NCBI GenBank assembly: GCA_003170275.1
Contig: PNAM01000071.1
Span: forward strand, 1-64,000
Source: Myxococcales bacterium
Lineage (GTDB): Bacteria > Myxococcota_A > Polyangia > Palsa-1104
DNA: 64,000 nt
Direction of reading: 5' to 3'
Below the pieces are notes generated by a model, which did no database searches, had not been told where the DNA came from, and saw only the letters and a list, made by a program, of their open reading frames with translations. Positions 44,743 through 54,611 of this stretch are shown here, piece by piece. Positions within the stretch are counted from its first letter, which is position 1, and every line of letters begins with the position of its first letter. A program made the position numbers and the translations under genes.

Positions 44743-45618
44743 ATGAAACGGTCGGCGCTGGTCAAGGAGGTGGGTCTGCGGGTGCGTCGCTTGCGCGATT
44801 CGCTCGGGCTGACCCAGCGCGCGTTGGCCGATCGCTCGGGGGTGAGCCCGCGCTACCTGGCGCAGCTCGAGGCGGGCGACGCCAACATGTCGGTGGAGCG
44901 GCTGGCCGACCTGGCCGAGGCGCTCGGCACGCAGCTGGTCGCGCTGCTCGATCCGGCGGCGACGACGGCCGTGCAGCGATCGCCGGCGCGCCATCCGGAG
45001 ACGCACGGGCTGCGCAGCGCGATCGACGAGGTGCTGAGCGGGCGCGATCCCGGCGAGCTCAAGGAGGTGCGTCGCTGGCTCGAGGCGCGCTTCGCCAAGC
45101 GCACCGCGCCGGTGATCGCGCTGCTCGGGCTGCGCGGCGCGGGCAAGAGCACCATCGGCAAGCAGCTCGCCAAGCGGCTGGGGCTGGCGTTCGTCGAGCT
45201 CGACCACGCGATCGAGAGCGCGGCCGGGCTGACGCTCGCCGAGATCTTCGAGCTGCACGGCGAGAGCTACTACCGGCGCCTCGAGCGCGAGACGCTGGCG
45301 TCGCTGCTCACCGGATCGCAGGGCATGGTGCTGGCCACCGGCGGCAGCCTGGTGAACGATCGCGAGACCTATCGCCTGCTGCGGCGGCGCGCGGTGACGG
45401 TGTGGCTCAAGGCGCGGCCCGAAGATCATTGGAACCGCGTCTTGCAACAGGGCGATCAGCGGCCGATGGCCAAGAATCCGCACGCGATGGCCGAGCTGCG
45501 CGCGCTGCTCACCGCGCGCGAGAAGCTGTACGGCGAGGCCGAGCACGTGGTCGACACCTCCAAGCTCGACGTGGCGGCGACGGTCGAGACGCTGGCGCAC
45601 GAGCTGGGCGGCGCATGA
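44743..45618 (+). CDS. boxR: BoxR/BzdR-type transcriptional regulator
   Basis: A 291-residue protein that represses benzoate degradation genes until benzoyl-CoA binds. Residues 10-70 form an XRE-type helix-turn-helix (LTQRALADRSGVSPRYLAQL). A linker leads to a shikimate-kinase-like domain from about 120, with P-loop LLGLRGAGKSTIGKQLA, ELDHAIESAAGLTLAEIFEL and LATGGSLVNDRETYRLL. This two-domain architecture is characteristic of BzdR and BoxR. Together with boxCB it defines an aerobic hybrid benzoate pathway. Two small genes follow with ATGA and GTGA overlaps. Confidence 0.92.
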   Translation: MKRSALVKEVGLRVRRLRDSLGLTQRALADRSGVSPRYLAQLEAGDANMSVERLADLAEALGTQLVALLDPAATTAVQRSPARHPETHGLRSAIDEVLSGRDPGELKEVRRWLEARFAKRTAPVIALLGLRGAGKSTIGKQLAKRLGLAFVELDHAIESAAGLTLAEIFELHGESYYRRLERETLASLLTGSQGMVLATGGSLVNDRETYRLLRRRAVTVWLKARPEDHWNRVLQQGDQRPMAKNPHAMAELRALLTAREKLYGEAEHVVDTSKLDVAATVETLAHELGGA

Positions 45619-46016
45619 AGTTCCTCTTATTGATGGCGCTGTTCGCGTCGCTGCCGGTGGCCGGGCTGGTGTGGGTGCGCTGGCGCTTCCGGCCCGGTCG
45701 CATGCACGCCAACGCCGAGCGCCTGTTGCGCGAGATCGAAGAGAAGATGGAGCTAAAGACCGACGACCAGCTGATCGCGTTCTTTCGCGAGCACCGCTAC
45801 CTGAACGGGCCGGTCAAGGGCTCGGCGCCGGCGCGGCGCGTGCTGTCGCTGGTCGAGCACCGCCAGTTCGCGCAGCTCGCGGCGGAGTGGCCGGAGCTGT
45901 TCTCGCAGCTGATCGAGGCCGAAGAGGTGAAGCGGGGCGAGCGCGCGCAGCTGATCGACTACACGCTCGAGCTCGGCGCGGCGGCGACGGTGCTCGCGCG
46001 CAGGCATCCGGCGTGA
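45615..46016 (+). CDS. small membrane-anchored protein of unknown function
   Basis: A 133-residue protein starting MKFLLLMALFASLPVAGLVW, an N-terminal membrane helix followed by a basic RWRFRPGR stop-transfer. The remaining helical domain (LLREIEEKMELKTDDQLIAF, VEHRQFAQLAAEWPELFSQL) is cytoplasmic. No family is recognised. It overlaps boxR by 4 bp and the next gene by 4 bp, so it is probably co-expressed with the regulator; whether it acts in benzoate metabolism is unknown. Confidence 0.6.
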   Translation: MKFLLLMALFASLPVAGLVWVRWRFRPGRMHANAERLLREIEEKMELKTDDQLIAFFREHRYLNGPVKGSAPARRVLSLVEHRQFAQLAAEWPELFSQLIEAEEVKRGERAQLIDYTLELGAAATVLARRHPA

Positions 46017-46795
46017 TCTGTCGCGTGCGCATCCCGACGGTGACGTACGCGACCGCGCGCGACAGCCGGCCGGCGCCGTACGTGGAGCTCGCGATCGACG
46101 ACGAAGTGGTCCGCCTGCCGGTCGACGGCGCGCGCGTGCTGCACGGCTGGATGGCCTGGGCTGCGGCGTTCTCGAGCAGCGCGACCACCCGCGAGCTGGC
46201 CGACGCGATCGCCCGCGCGCTCGCTGCGCTCTCCGACGCGCCGCCGCGCGTGATCGAAAACCACTACGCGGGGATCATCGAGGTGGCCGCGTCGAGCGGT
46301 GAGCCGATCTGGATCGAAGTGAGCGTGGAAGCGGCCGTCGCCGAGCCGGCCAACCCGCGCCTGGTGTTGCAGACCGCCGACTCGCCGCAAGCGATCGGCA
46401 CCGCCGACACCTGGTGGCTCCTCGACGGCGAAACCAGCCAACTCGCCGCGCTGATCGAGCAAGCGGCCAGCACGCTCGATGCCGGCCCGCGCGCCATCGG
46501 CCGCCTCGAAGAAGCCGGCCCCAACCGCCGCCCGTTTCTCCACGTGTCGATCGATCCGGATCCGCGCGGCGCCACCCCCGGCGCGCCCGGCGTGCAGCTG
46601 CGCTTCGACGACGACCTCCTCGACGAGCGCGCCGACGACGGCATCTTCTGGCTCCCGCCCGCCGCCGCCACCCGCCTCGCCACGCTCCTACGCGAAGCGC
46701 TCGCCTGGGCCATCGCGCACCCCGCCCACGTCTACCTTCCCCCCGAACCCCGCAGCGTCCAAATCGCCGAGCTGCGCTTCGGCGAGATACTCTAG
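46013..46795 (+). CDS. soluble protein of unknown function
   Basis: A 260-residue protein using a GTG start (46013) that overlaps the upstream stop. It has two similar-looking halves, each with a polypeptide of strands and an ALxxALxDAP or REALAWAIAHPA helix (residues 45-75 and 225-245). Segments ELAIDDEVVRLPVDGARVLH and VQLRFDDDLLDERADDGIFW are acidic. There is no signal peptide. It could be a duplicated alpha/beta domain. It is the last gene of the boxR unit; no function is proposed. Confidence 0.6.
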   Translation: MICRVRIPTVTYATARDSRPAPYVELAIDDEVVRLPVDGARVLHGWMAWAAAFSSSATTRELADAIARALAALSDAPPRVIENHYAGIIEVAASSGEPIWIEVSVEAAVAEPANPRLVLQTADSPQAIGTADTWWLLDGETSQLAALIEQAASTLDAGPRAIGRLEEAGPNRRPFLHVSIDPDPRGATPGAPGVQLRFDDDLLDERADDGIFWLPPAAATRLATLLREALAWAIAHPAHVYLPPEPRSVQIAELRFGEIL

Positions 46796-46802
46796 AGACG
46801 CC

Positions 46803-47705
46803 GTGGGCTGCTCTCCGACGAGGTTCCTGTTGATCGTCTCACTCAGTGGCGCCTGCGCGCCCGTAGTGTCCCCGCCACCCGCCGTCAATGCCTCGACTAC
46901 AGAACGGGCCGAATGGAGGCCGTTTCTGTGGAGAGTCGAGGGGGGCAATCCATCGTATCTACTCGGCGTGAGGCACGATCCTGATTCCAGGTTTGCGATC
47001 CTTCCGCGCGTCGTTCGCGAAGCGCTTGCTGCCAGCGATTGCTTCTATGACGAACACATCGTCGGCCGCGCTGCTCCAATTGAGACAAACCAGTCCATCT
47101 TCCCGAATGGACAGACCGTCGAGGACATGCTGCCAACTCACACGGTTGAGCGTCTGCGACGAGCCATTGCAGTCCGTCAACTGGAATGGGCTTGGACGAG
47201 TCGCCTCAAACCATGGGCACTGGTCCTTCTAATCGCATGGAAGACTAGGCGGGTACTAAAGGGTGGTGTGAGGATCGAAAAGGTCTTGACACAACTGTCC
47301 ACTAACGGTGGAAAATCCGTAGAGACTTTAGAGACGAGCAAGGACTTGCCACACGTATTCGACGAGATGCCTATTGATCAGCAGCTAAGGCTCTTGGAGC
47401 GCAGCCTCGATGTTGACGAAGGGCTGGTTCCACGGACACTGGTGCAATCAAGTCTGGCCGACTTCTTCACGGGAGACGAGGCTCGCCTCGAACCTGACAA
47501 TCACTCAGAGGATCCGCTTGAGCAGAGCTTTCTCGACCTTTTGATTTTCCGTCGAAACGAGTATCTGACTGAGCGAATATTGGACCGTCTCAAAGACGGC
47601 AAACGCAGCCTGTTCGCTCTTGGCGCTGACCACTTGGTCGGACCGAAGAGCGTGGTCGCTCTGCTGAGGCGAGCAGGCCTGACCGTGACGCGTATCGAGA
47701 ACTGA
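46803..47705 (+). CDS. TraB/GumN (TIKI-like) family protein, low-GC insert
   Basis: A 300-residue protein with GTG start (46803) and a lipoprotein-like N-terminus (RFLLIVSLSGACAPVV, Cys about 18). The TraB/GumN domain shows PFLWRVEGGNPSYLLGVRHD (GxxH), SRFAILPRVVREALAASDCF and the C-terminal GADHLVGPKSVVALLRRAGL with the second GxxH. Members are predicted metalloproteases (Tiki family). Base composition is unlike the neighbours: 47281-47340 has only 28 G or C in 60 bases and codons such as AAA, ACT, TTG and CTA are common, which indicates recent acquisition. The gene begins 8 bp after the preceding stop. Confidence 0.7.
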   Translation: MGCSPTRFLLIVSLSGACAPVVSPPPAVNASTTERAEWRPFLWRVEGGNPSYLLGVRHDPDSRFAILPRVVREALAASDCFYDEHIVGRAAPIETNQSIFPNGQTVEDMLPTHTVERLRRAIAVRQLEWAWTSRLKPWALVLLIAWKTRRVLKGGVRIEKVLTQLSTNGGKSVETLETSKDLPHVFDEMPIDQQLRLLERSLDVDEGLVPRTLVQSSLADFFTGDEARLEPDNHSEDPLEQSFLDLLIFRRNEYLTERILDRLKDGKRSLFALGADHLVGPKSVVALLRRAGLTVTRIEN

Positions 47706-48038
47706 GCGACGACGCGCGATCAGATGCGGCAGTGGATGCGGAGCATGACGCTGTCGTCTGGGTTGTAGTCCGGATCGAGAGGTCATCCCGCGACGGGGCG
47801 GTTGCGGCGGGGCCGGCGAGCGACGGCCTCGCCGATCTCGCGATCGCCACCGCGCAGGCCTGTGCGTGCACCGCGGCGGCGGGTTCGGCGACGACCCGGC
47901 GCGACTGTCGCCGGTCACCAAGCTGGCGGTCCCTCGCAAACCTCGCGGACGACCACGGCTTCGGATCGTCTACGCCCATCGCGTCTCGGACTGCCACCTG
48001 CTCGACCAGCGGACACCTGCCTACGGCCCGGGGCTCAC
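47706..48038. other. 333-bp gap without a confident gene
   Basis: GC content returns to high values here. All frames are open for short stretches but none has a ribosome-binding site or family motif. On the minus strand 47722-47784 ends in a protein-like tail (PLDPDYNPDDSVMLRIHCRI then TGA) that is closed upstream by an in-frame TGA, so it may be the end of a decayed gene. No hairpin with a T-tract is seen. Confidence 0.5.
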
Positions 48039-48353
48039 CTACCAGGCGGATATTTTCTCGACCTGACGACGGACCGAGTCGAAGGCATGGTTCACGGCGC
48101 TAAAGACGTCCTTGTCGATCGATCGTTCGTCAGGGGCGTGCGAGACGATCACCTCCTCGCCCGGAAGCGTGAGATCGATTCGCACGCGGTAGTGGTTTCC
48201 GTGTTGGTGATGATGGTGGGGCGATTCGATCGCGACGCGGCAGCGAAGCAGTCGATCGTTGAAGCGCAGGAGTTTCTGCGCGCGCTTCTCGACCAGGTCG
48301 GAGAGCGCCTGCGACGGCTCGACGCCGTGAAAGCTGATCTGGACTGGTTCCAT
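48039..48353 (-). CDS. hpf: ribosome hibernation-promoting factor (HPF/YfiA family)
   Basis: A 104-residue protein starting MEPVQISFHGVEPSQALSDL, with VEKRAQKLLRFNDRLLRCRV and RVRIDLTLPGEEVIVSHAPD, the beta-alpha-beta-beta-beta-alpha fold of short HPF/RaiA proteins. A His-rich loop (PHHHHQHGNH) is unusual. The C-terminal helix (DVFSAVNHAFDSVRRQVEKI) matches. It binds the 30S subunit and silences ribosomes in stationary or anaerobic phase. A shared 86-bp control block, with a sigma-54-like box, lies immediately upstream. The start codon follows by 13 nt with no Shine-Dalgarno site. An in-frame ATG at 48371 lies within the block. Confidence 0.88.
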   Translation of the reverse strand: MEPVQISFHGVEPSQALSDLVEKRAQKLLRFNDRLLRCRVAIESPHHHHQHGNHYRVRIDLTLPGEEVIVSHAPDERSIDKDVFSAVNHAFDSVRRQVEKISAW

Positions 48354-48359
48354 GCGTCC

Positions 48360-48460
48360 GGTGCAGTGCATCGCTCGCGCCAGCGGCGGAGGGCTCGATC
48401 GGCCCGGGTCTGCGCAGAATCTGCGGCCCGCCTCGCGCCGGCGCAGGCACGGCGGGTGCA
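48360..48460. promoter_or_regulatory. hpf/uspA divergent control region, copy 1 of the duplicated block
   Basis: Bases 48360-48445 match 53053-53139 at about 93% (five mismatches, one single-base gap). Inside lie the 13-bp palindrome CGCAGAATCTGCG (48413-48425) and, on the minus strand, TGGCGCGAGCGATGCA (48367-48382), close to the sigma-54 consensus TGGCACG-N4-TTGCW. A plus-strand box AGGCACGGCGGGTGCA (48445-48460) faces uspA. The palindrome centre is about 63 bp from the predicted hpf start and about 52 bp from the uspA start. Confidence 0.55.
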
Positions 48461-48472
48461 CTACCCAACGGT

Positions 48473-48895
48473 ATGCAGAGCATCCGTCACATCCTGGTCC
48501 CCACCGACTTCTCGCCCGCCTCGCACCACGCCGTCGATTTCGCCGGCGGGCTGGCCAAATCACTCGGCGCGGCGATCGATCTGTTCTTCGTCTGGGCGCC
48601 CGAGCCCAGGGGAAGCGGGCTGTCGCTCGAGGATCTGGCGAAGCGGCAGGCGGAGCTCGGGCTGGCCGAGGCGCGCGCGACCCTGCAGAAGCAGGGCATC
48701 GAGACCCACGTGCGGCTGGGCGTCGGCGATCCGGCGCACGAGATCATCGAGCTGGCGGGGGCGGGACACTTCGAGCTGGTGGTCATGGCGACGCGCGGGC
48801 GTGGCGGGCTGACCCATGCGCTCCTCGGCAGCGTGGCCGAGAAGGTGGTCCGTCACGCGCACTGCCCGGTGCTCACCGTTCGCCTCGGCGAATGA
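48473..48895 (+). CDS. universal stress protein, UspA family
   Basis: A 140-residue protein. It has the Usp fold and nucleotide-binding motif: HILVPTDFSPASHHAVDFAG at the N-terminus, GVGDPAHEIIELA, and VMATRGRGGLTHALLGSVAE (G-2x-G-9x-G(S/T) ATP-binding motif) then CPVLTV. ATG 48473 lies 12 nt after a sigma-54-like box with no Shine-Dalgarno site. It diverges from hpf, so both are probably induced together. It converges with the VIT1 gene. Confidence 0.93.
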   Translation: MQSIRHILVPTDFSPASHHAVDFAGGLAKSLGAAIDLFFVWAPEPRGSGLSLEDLAKRQAELGLAEARATLQKQGIETHVRLGVGDPAHEIIELAGAGHFELVVMATRGRGGLTHALLGSVAEKVVRHAHCPVLTVRLGE

Positions 48896-48909
48896 GGGCG
48901 GCGCGTCCG

Positions 48910-49617
48910 CTACTGATGGAACAGCCGGCCGATCAAGTAGCCGATCACCGCCGAGGCCATGCCGATGGCGGTCATCTCGGCCCCGCTGCGGAACCAGTGA
49001 CCGACGGTGCTACGCGCCTTGTACGCGCCGGCCGCAAACAGCGTGAGCGTCGAGACGGCGAGTGACGCGACGATGCTGCTGCGGATCGAGAGGAACACGA
49101 ACGGCAACAGCGGGATCAGGGATCCGATCAGCGCCGCCAGGCCGACCGTGAGCGCCGAGCCGAGCGCCCGCCCGCGCGGCACCGGCTGGAGCCGAAGCTC
49201 CTCGGCCATCATGACCGCGACCCAGACTTCCTTGTTGGCGGTGATCGCGGCGACGACCTGCTCGAGCAGCTCGCCGGAGATCCCCTTCTGCCGATAGATC
49301 TCCCGGACCTCGTCGGCTTCCAGCTCCGGCACCCGCTCGATGTGGCGCCTTTCGCGCGCCACCTCGCTCTCGTACAACGCGCGATCGGCCTGCGTGGCCG
49401 TGTAGGCGACCGCCCCCATCGACACCGATTCGGCAAAGGTCGCGGCGAGGCCGGCGGCGAGCACGATGCGAGGATCGTCGGTGGCCGCCGCCACGCCGAG
49501 CAGCACGCCCAACACGTTGACCAGGCCGTCCTGCCCGCCGAGGATCACGTCGCGCAGCCGCGAGCCCGGCCGGTGCGGATCGATGTTCCGGTGGTAGTTC
49601 TCGTCGGTGCTCAGCAT
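48910..49617 (-). CDS. VIT1/CCC1-family transporter
   Basis: A 235-residue protein with five predicted membrane segments. Hallmarks are RPGSRLRDVILGGQDGLVNV then LGVLLGVAAAT (membrane helix 1), AATFAESVSMGAVAYTATQA (helix 2 with Glu and Met positions used for metal), a cytoplasmic helical hairpin ERRHIERVPELEADEVREIY (metal-binding acidic loop), and three C-terminal helices. Family members move Fe2+ or Mn2+ into vacuoles or out of the cytosol. The start is at MLSTDENYHRN (49617). Placement with hpf, uspA and glgP suggests iron handling during stress. The upstream region carries TGGTACGGTCAATGCT, a good sigma-54-like box. Confidence 0.87.
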   Translation of the reverse strand: MLSTDENYHRNIDPHRPGSRLRDVILGGQDGLVNVLGVLLGVAAATDDPRIVLAAGLAATFAESVSMGAVAYTATQADRALYESEVARERRHIERVPELEADEVREIYRQKGISGELLEQVVAAITANKEVWVAVMMAEELRLQPVPRGRALGSALTVGLAALIGSLIPLLPFVFLSIRSSIVASLAVSTLTLFAAGAYKARSTVGHWFRSGAEMTAIGMASAVIGYLIGRLFHQ

Positions 49618-49655
49618 TGTGCTTCGGCCTCGTTTCGGCGGGAGATCAGATCTGT

Positions 49656-49686
49656 AGCATTGACCGTACCATTGGCGCGCTACACT
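49656..49686. promoter_or_regulatory. VIT1/glgP divergent promoter region
   Basis: On the minus strand TGGTACGGTCAATGCT (49656-49671) resembles a sigma-54 -24/-12 box and would start transcription about 28 nt before the VIT1 ATG. On the plus strand TTGACC (49660-49665) and TACACT (49681-49686) have a short 15-bp spacer, with the -10 ending 7 nt before the glgP ATG. The two signals overlap, so one may be coincidental. Confidence 0.4.
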
Positions 49687-49693
49687 GCCGACC

Positions 49694-52159
<2,466 letters not shown>

Positions 52160-52171
52160 ATCGTCAGATCG

Positions 52172-52612
52172 TCAGGGAGCGGCGTGCACGGTCATGACCG
52201 GGGTGTGCGCGGTGCGCAGCACGTGTTCGGCGACCGAGCCGAGGAGCAGGCGCCGGACCCCGGTGCGCCCGTGGGTCCCGACCACCAGCAGGTCGAAGTG
52301 TTCGCCGTCTGCCACGCGCGCGATGGTCTCCGCCGGCGGTCCTTCCACCACGCGGGCCGACAGCTTGAGCCCGGGCTTCGCCAGCCGCTCGCGCAGCGCC
52401 TCGAGCTGGTCGTGCGAGCGCGTGGCCATCTCGGCGATGCTCGTCGGGTCGGGGACGATCGTGCTTCCGTCGGGCATCGCGTAGATCGGCGCGAACCAGG
52501 CGTGCAACAGGGTCACCTCGGCGTGCAGCGCCTCGGCCAGCTCGAGCGCCCGATGCACCGCCTCCTCCGACTGCGGCGAAAAGTCGGTGGCTACCAGGAT
52601 GCGATTGATCAC
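52172..52612 (-). CDS. universal stress protein, UspA family
   Basis: A 146-residue protein with a GTG start at 52612 overlapping the CBS gene stop (GTGA). It opens NRILVATDFSPQSEEAVHRA and has VVEGPPAETIARVADGEHFD and VVGTHGRTGVRRLLLGSVAE (nucleotide-binding G-2x-G-9x-GS) then TPVMTV. Residues 40-75 (APIYAMPDGSTIVPDPTSIA) form the usual variable loop. The second Usp of the island, it is downstream of the CBS gene in a two-gene operon under copy 2 of the duplicated control block. Confidence 0.93.
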   Translation of the reverse strand: MINRILVATDFSPQSEEAVHRALELAEALHAEVTLLHAWFAPIYAMPDGSTIVPDPTSIAEMATRSHDQLEALRERLAKPGLKLSARVVEGPPAETIARVADGEHFDLLVVGTHGRTGVRRLLLGSVAEHVLRTAHTPVMTVHAAP

Positions 52613-53046
52613 GACGTCACCCGCGGCAGCGAGGGCCGGCGATGCCGCCGTCGCGAGCGGCCGAGCAGCTCGGTCAGCGCGCGCAACGCATCGCCGGTCG
52701 TGAACACACCCACCACCTTCGCGTCCTCCACCACCACGGTCGAGCCGTACTTGTGCTCGGCCATCTCGAGCGCGACCCACTCGAGCGAGCTGTCCGGGCC
52801 GATCGTGTAGGGATCGGGCGTCATCGCCTCTTCCACCGTCATGACCAGCGAGTCCACGCCGGGGAGCGACTCGATCAGCTGGAGATCGCGGCTGGTCAGG
52901 ATGCCTACCAGTCGATCGCCGTCGAGGACCGGCAGATGACGGATGCGATGCTCGCGCATCAGCCGGTTGGCCGCCGCGATCGGTTGATCGGCCCCGATGG
53001 TGTGGGGGCCGGCGGTCATGAATTCGCGGACGGTCAGCTTGTTCAT
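52609..53046 (-). CDS. two-CBS-domain protein
   Basis: A 145-residue protein consisting of one Bateman module: CBS1 about 7-60 (VREFMTAGPHTIGADQPIAA, MREHRIRHLPVLDGDRLVGI then LTSRDL) and CBS2 about 72-125 (AMTPDPYTIGPDSSLEWVAL, GSTVVVEDAKVVGVFTTGDA). A basic tail follows (SRRRHRRPSLPRVTS). Such proteins bind adenine nucleotides and sense energy state. ATG 53046 lies 13 nt beyond the sigma-54-like box of the duplicated control block, with the same spacing as hpf. An in-frame upstream ATG at 53064 exists within the block. Confidence 0.9.
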   Translation of the reverse strand: MNKLTVREFMTAGPHTIGADQPIAAANRLMREHRIRHLPVLDGDRLVGILTSRDLQLIESLPGVDSLVMTVEEAMTPDPYTIGPDSSLEWVALEMAEHKYGSTVVVEDAKVVGVFTTGDALRALTELLGRSRRRHRRPSLPRVTS

Positions 53047-53052
53047 GCCTGC

Positions 53053-53197
53053 GGTGCAGTGCATCGCTCGCGCCAGCGGCCGGAGGGCTCGATCGGGCCG
53101 GGTTCGCGCAGAATCTGCGGCCCGCCCCGGGCCGGCGCAAGCGCTTCGCGTTCGGTCGTCAGGACCCCGACGGGAACGGGACGGCACGAGACTTTCA
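53053..53197. promoter_or_regulatory. divergent control region of the two CBS genes, copy 2 of the duplicated block
   Basis: Bases 53053-53139 repeat 48360-48445. TGGCGCGAGCGATGCA is on the minus strand at 53060-53075, 14 bp from the ATG exactly as in copy 1, and the palindrome CGCAGAATCTGCG is at 53107-53119. A plus-strand box CGGCACGAGACTTTCA (53182-53197) faces the second CBS gene, whose GGAGG site and ATG (53221) follow. Confidence 0.55.
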
Positions 53198-53220
53198 TGG
53201 AGGCTTGGCGGAGGCCTCCA

Positions 53221-53907
53221 ATGTCTGAGCGCATGCTGCTCGAAAATCTCGCCAGGCTGCCGCTCTCCGTACGCCGCGTCTATGCGGGCGAGGGCGAGCT
53301 GACCTCTGCGGCCGAGGTCTATTGCCAGCCGCGCGAGCGCTCGCTCGGCCTCGAGGCGTGCGAAGGGTGCGCCGACTACGCCGGGTTGGTGCTGGAGCTC
53401 GACGGACAGCGCAAGTACGTGCTGTGCCACCGGCTCAACCCGGAGACCGCGCGCGGGCTGCGGCCGGCCGTCTCGCCGATCGCCCGCCGGCTGCCGGTCG
53501 ACCATCCGTCGCCGGGCGATCGCACGCCGGTCTCGCAGATCATGACCGCCGACGTGGTGTGCGTGCGCGAGGACCTGTCGCTGACGGCGCTGACCACGCT
53601 CTTGCTCGAGCGCAACGTGAGCGGCGCGCCGGTGGTGGATGCGGACGGCCGGCCGATCGGCGTGGTCAGCAAGAGCGATCTGCTGCGGCGCGACGGCGTG
53701 CCGGGCTGCGTGGCGGAGGTGATGACGCCGATGTCGTTCGTGCTCCATCCCGAGGCCAGCGTGTCGCAGGCTGCGGCGCTCATGGCCTTCGAGGGCGTGC
53801 ACCGGCTCTTGGTGGTCTCCGACGACGGCAAGGTGATCGGCCTGGTGTCTTCCCTGGACGTGATGCGCTGGCTCGGCCGGCTCGACGGCTACCTCACGCC
53901 TGCGTGA
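53221..53907 (+). CDS. CBS-domain protein with N-terminal Cys-containing region
   Basis: A 228-residue protein starting MSERMLLENLARLPLSVRRV; GGAGG at 53210-53214 sets the start. Residues 30-75 hold several cysteines (VYCQPRERSLGLEACEGCAD and VLCHR), possibly a metal or redox site. The C-terminal Bateman module begins VSQIMTADVVCVREDLSLTA and contains NVSGAPVVDADGRPIGVVSK and AEVMTPMSFVLHPEASVSQA then VHRLLVVSDDGKVIGLVSSL. It may sense both adenine nucleotides and redox. It diverges from the other CBS gene across the control block. The last 19 bp overlap the converging TPR gene. Confidence 0.88.
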   Translation: MSERMLLENLARLPLSVRRVYAGEGELTSAAEVYCQPRERSLGLEACEGCADYAGLVLELDGQRKYVLCHRLNPETARGLRPAVSPIARRLPVDHPSPGDRTPVSQIMTADVVCVREDLSLTALTTLLLERNVSGAPVVDADGRPIGVVSKSDLLRRDGVPGCVAEVMTPMSFVLHPEASVSQAAALMAFEGVHRLLVVSDDGKVIGLVSSLDVMRWLGRLDGYLTPA

Positions 53908-54611
53908 CGGCGGGTGGCGGTGAGGACGATCGCCACCAGCGCGCACGCACCGCCCAGGCTCAACAGGACATCGGTGCCGATCGCCAGGCTCCGTCCGGCG
54001 TCGTAGAGCCCGTGGTCGCAGGCTCCGCGGTTGCAGCCCGCGTCGTAGTCGGAGCGATCGGCGAGCGAGACGCCGCCGGTGATCGCGCCGGTGATCAGCG
54101 CGGCGGCGCCGGCGGCCGCCAGTCCGGTGATCGCGCGCCCGCGGCGGGTGGCGAGAAACGGTTGCGACCTCTCGGGCGGCGACGCGGTGATCGTGGGTGC
54201 GGAGCCGACCACCGGGCGCGCAGCGGCACGCTGCTCCGCGAGTCGCCGCTGCTCGGCCTGTTCGGCTGCGAGCGCGGCCTTCATCTTCTCGATCTGCGCG
54301 TCCACGTCGGCGCGGTTGGGCGTGTCGGGCTTGAGCCCGATGAAGTTTTCGTAGAACTGCAGCGCCTGCCGCCAATCCTTCTTGAGGCGCGCCGCCTGGG
54401 CCAGGTTGAACAGCAGGCCAGGCTCCTTCGACAGGTCATAGGCCTTTTTGAACTCGTCGATCGCCGCGTCGTAGTCGGCCAGGTCGTAGTGGGTGATGCC
54501 CTTCTGGTAGTGCTCGCGCGCCTCGTCGGCGATGGCGCGCCGCGACTTGTCCGCGCGGGCGGGCGACGCGGCGGCGAGCAGCACGCACAGGAGCGGCAGC
54601 GCCAGCTTCAT
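53889..54611 (-). CDS. exported TPR protein with C-terminal membrane helices
   Basis: A 240-residue protein with signal peptide MKLALPLLCVLLAAASPARA. Residues 28-105 contain two TPR units (REHYQKGITHYDLADYDAAI then EFKKAYDLSK; LLFNLAQAARLKKDWRQALQ then FYENFIGLKP). A Gln/Ala/Glu coiled segment leads to two membrane helices (ITGLAAAGAAALITGAITGG and SLAIGTDVLLSLGGACALVA). The ATG overlaps the stop of the upstream kinase (ATGA), placing it in an FHA-kinase-TPR operon. It may be a partner or target of the kinase. Confidence 0.75.
   Translation of the reverse strand: MKLALPLLCVLLAAASPARADKSRRAIADEAREHYQKGITHYDLADYDAAIDEFKKAYDLSKEPGLLFNLAQAARLKKDWRQALQFYENFIGLKPDTPNRADVDAQIEKMKAALAAEQAEQRRLAEQRAAARPVVGSAPTITASPPERSQPFLATRRGRAITGLAAAGAAALITGAITGGVSLADRSDYDAGCNRGACDHGLYDAGRSLAIGTDVLLSLGGACALVAIVLTATRRHAGVR

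Noticed and set aside
49646..49654. CAGATCTG palindrome in the VIT1/glgP gap as a relative of CGCAGAATCTGCG
   Set aside because: It lacks the central base and the flanking CG/CG pairs; an 8-bp palindrome is likely by chance.
49673..49689. A sigma-54-like TGGCGCG...TGC box before glgP
   Set aside because: The spacing between GG and GC is one base too long, and the GC would be only 5 nt before the ATG.
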